Program-made: the position numbers and the translations under genes
Shown: in pieces, positions 12,822 through 12,932 of the stretch
Position numbering within the stretch: the first letter of the stretch is position 1
How the letters are laid out: each line of letters opens with the position of its first letter
The notes under the pieces: generated by a model
The model's input: the letters and a program-made list of their open reading frames with translations, nothing else
The model's database searches: none
What the model was told of the DNA's origin: nothing
Assembly (NCBI GenBank): GCA_025922795.1
Contig: JAICHC010000018.1
Coordinates: 1-12,932 of the forward strand
Direction of reading: 5' to 3'
Source: Candidatus Binatia bacterium
GTDB taxonomy: Bacteria; Desulfobacterota_B; Binatia; UBA9968
DNA length: 12,932 bases

Positions 12822-12932
12822 ATGAGAAATTTCAGGCTGACCGCATCGTTCTTCGTTTGTTTATTCGTCTTGGGCGGCTTTTTCACAAACGCGAACAGTG
12901 CCGAGTCGATCGACGCGACCTATGACAAAGCC
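12822..12932 (+). CDS. Secreted protein, N-terminus only (possible solute-binding protein)
   Basis: Runs off the right edge after 37 codons. GGAGG lies 4 bases before the ATG. The start is a clear Sec signal peptide: basic MRNFR, hydrophobic core LTASFFVCLFVLGGFF, and cleavage near TNANSA, with no lipobox. What remains, ESIDATYDKA, resembles the first helix of family 1 extracellular solute-binding proteins ('D-x-x-Y-x-x-A-K-x-E-G-K'), but ten residues cannot prove it. It follows the bicupin gene by 46 bp on the same strand. Confidence 0.7.
   Translation, partial: MRNFRLTASFFVCLFVLGGFFTNANSAESIDATYDKA

Noticed and set aside
12158..12886. Minus-strand frame opposite the bicupin
   Set aside because: Shadow of a gene with two well-spaced cupin motifs.

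Overview
The window looks like a piece of a Gram-negative-type bacterial chromosome with moderately high GC, probably from an uncultured soil or sediment lineage. The signs are a lipobox lipoprotein, a Sec signal peptide, Shine-Dalgarno sites before many starts, and a dense mix of molybdenum hydroxylase, luciferase-like flavoenzyme, cupin and solute-binding protein genes. That mix is common in metabolically broad lineages such as deltaproteobacterial-like, Tectomicrobia, Rokubacteria or Binatota genomes, but the lineage is an inference and no marker gene settles it. I saw no rRNA, tRNA, CRISPR array, transposase or phage gene.

Left part, about 1-4,400. On the + strand: the 3' end of an NMT1/THI5-type ABC solute-binding protein, a small zinc-ribbon/DUF2007 protein, a 3-methyladenine DNA glycosylase whose conserved N-terminus is interrupted by an in-frame TAA, a HAD-type 5'(3')-deoxyribonucleotidase-like phosphatase, and an ankyrin-repeat lipoprotein. 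Facing these on the - strand are a glyoxalase I (gloA) and a 51-residue single-span membrane protein with a strong ribosome binding site.

Central part, 4,688-11,524, - strand. Six genes run in one direction and look like one catabolic operon. In transcription order they are a luciferase-like (LLM) flavin-dependent oxidoreductase, an alpha/beta hydrolase-fold protein, a second LLM oxidoreductase, and then the 2Fe-2S, molybdopterin and FAD subunits of a xanthine dehydrogenase/CO dehydrogenase-superfamily hydroxylase. The large subunit has an SYRGFG active-site loop, not the CO dehydrogenase loop. The likely chemistry is hydroxylation of an aromatic, N-heterocyclic or aldehyde substrate, followed or preceded by flavin-dependent oxygenation or dehydrogenation and hydrolysis; the substrate cannot be read from sequence. 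Two spacers in this operon hold inverted arrays of a pentamer/hexamer repeated every 8-9 bp, with the same architecture but different sequence.

Right part, 11,525-12,932, + strand. A divergent promoter region leads to a double-cupin protein with a strong sigma70-like promoter overlapped by a perfect tandem repeat. The start of a secreted protein, perhaps another solute-binding protein, follows and runs off the window. The divergent layout suggests that the bicupin and the catabolic operon share control.
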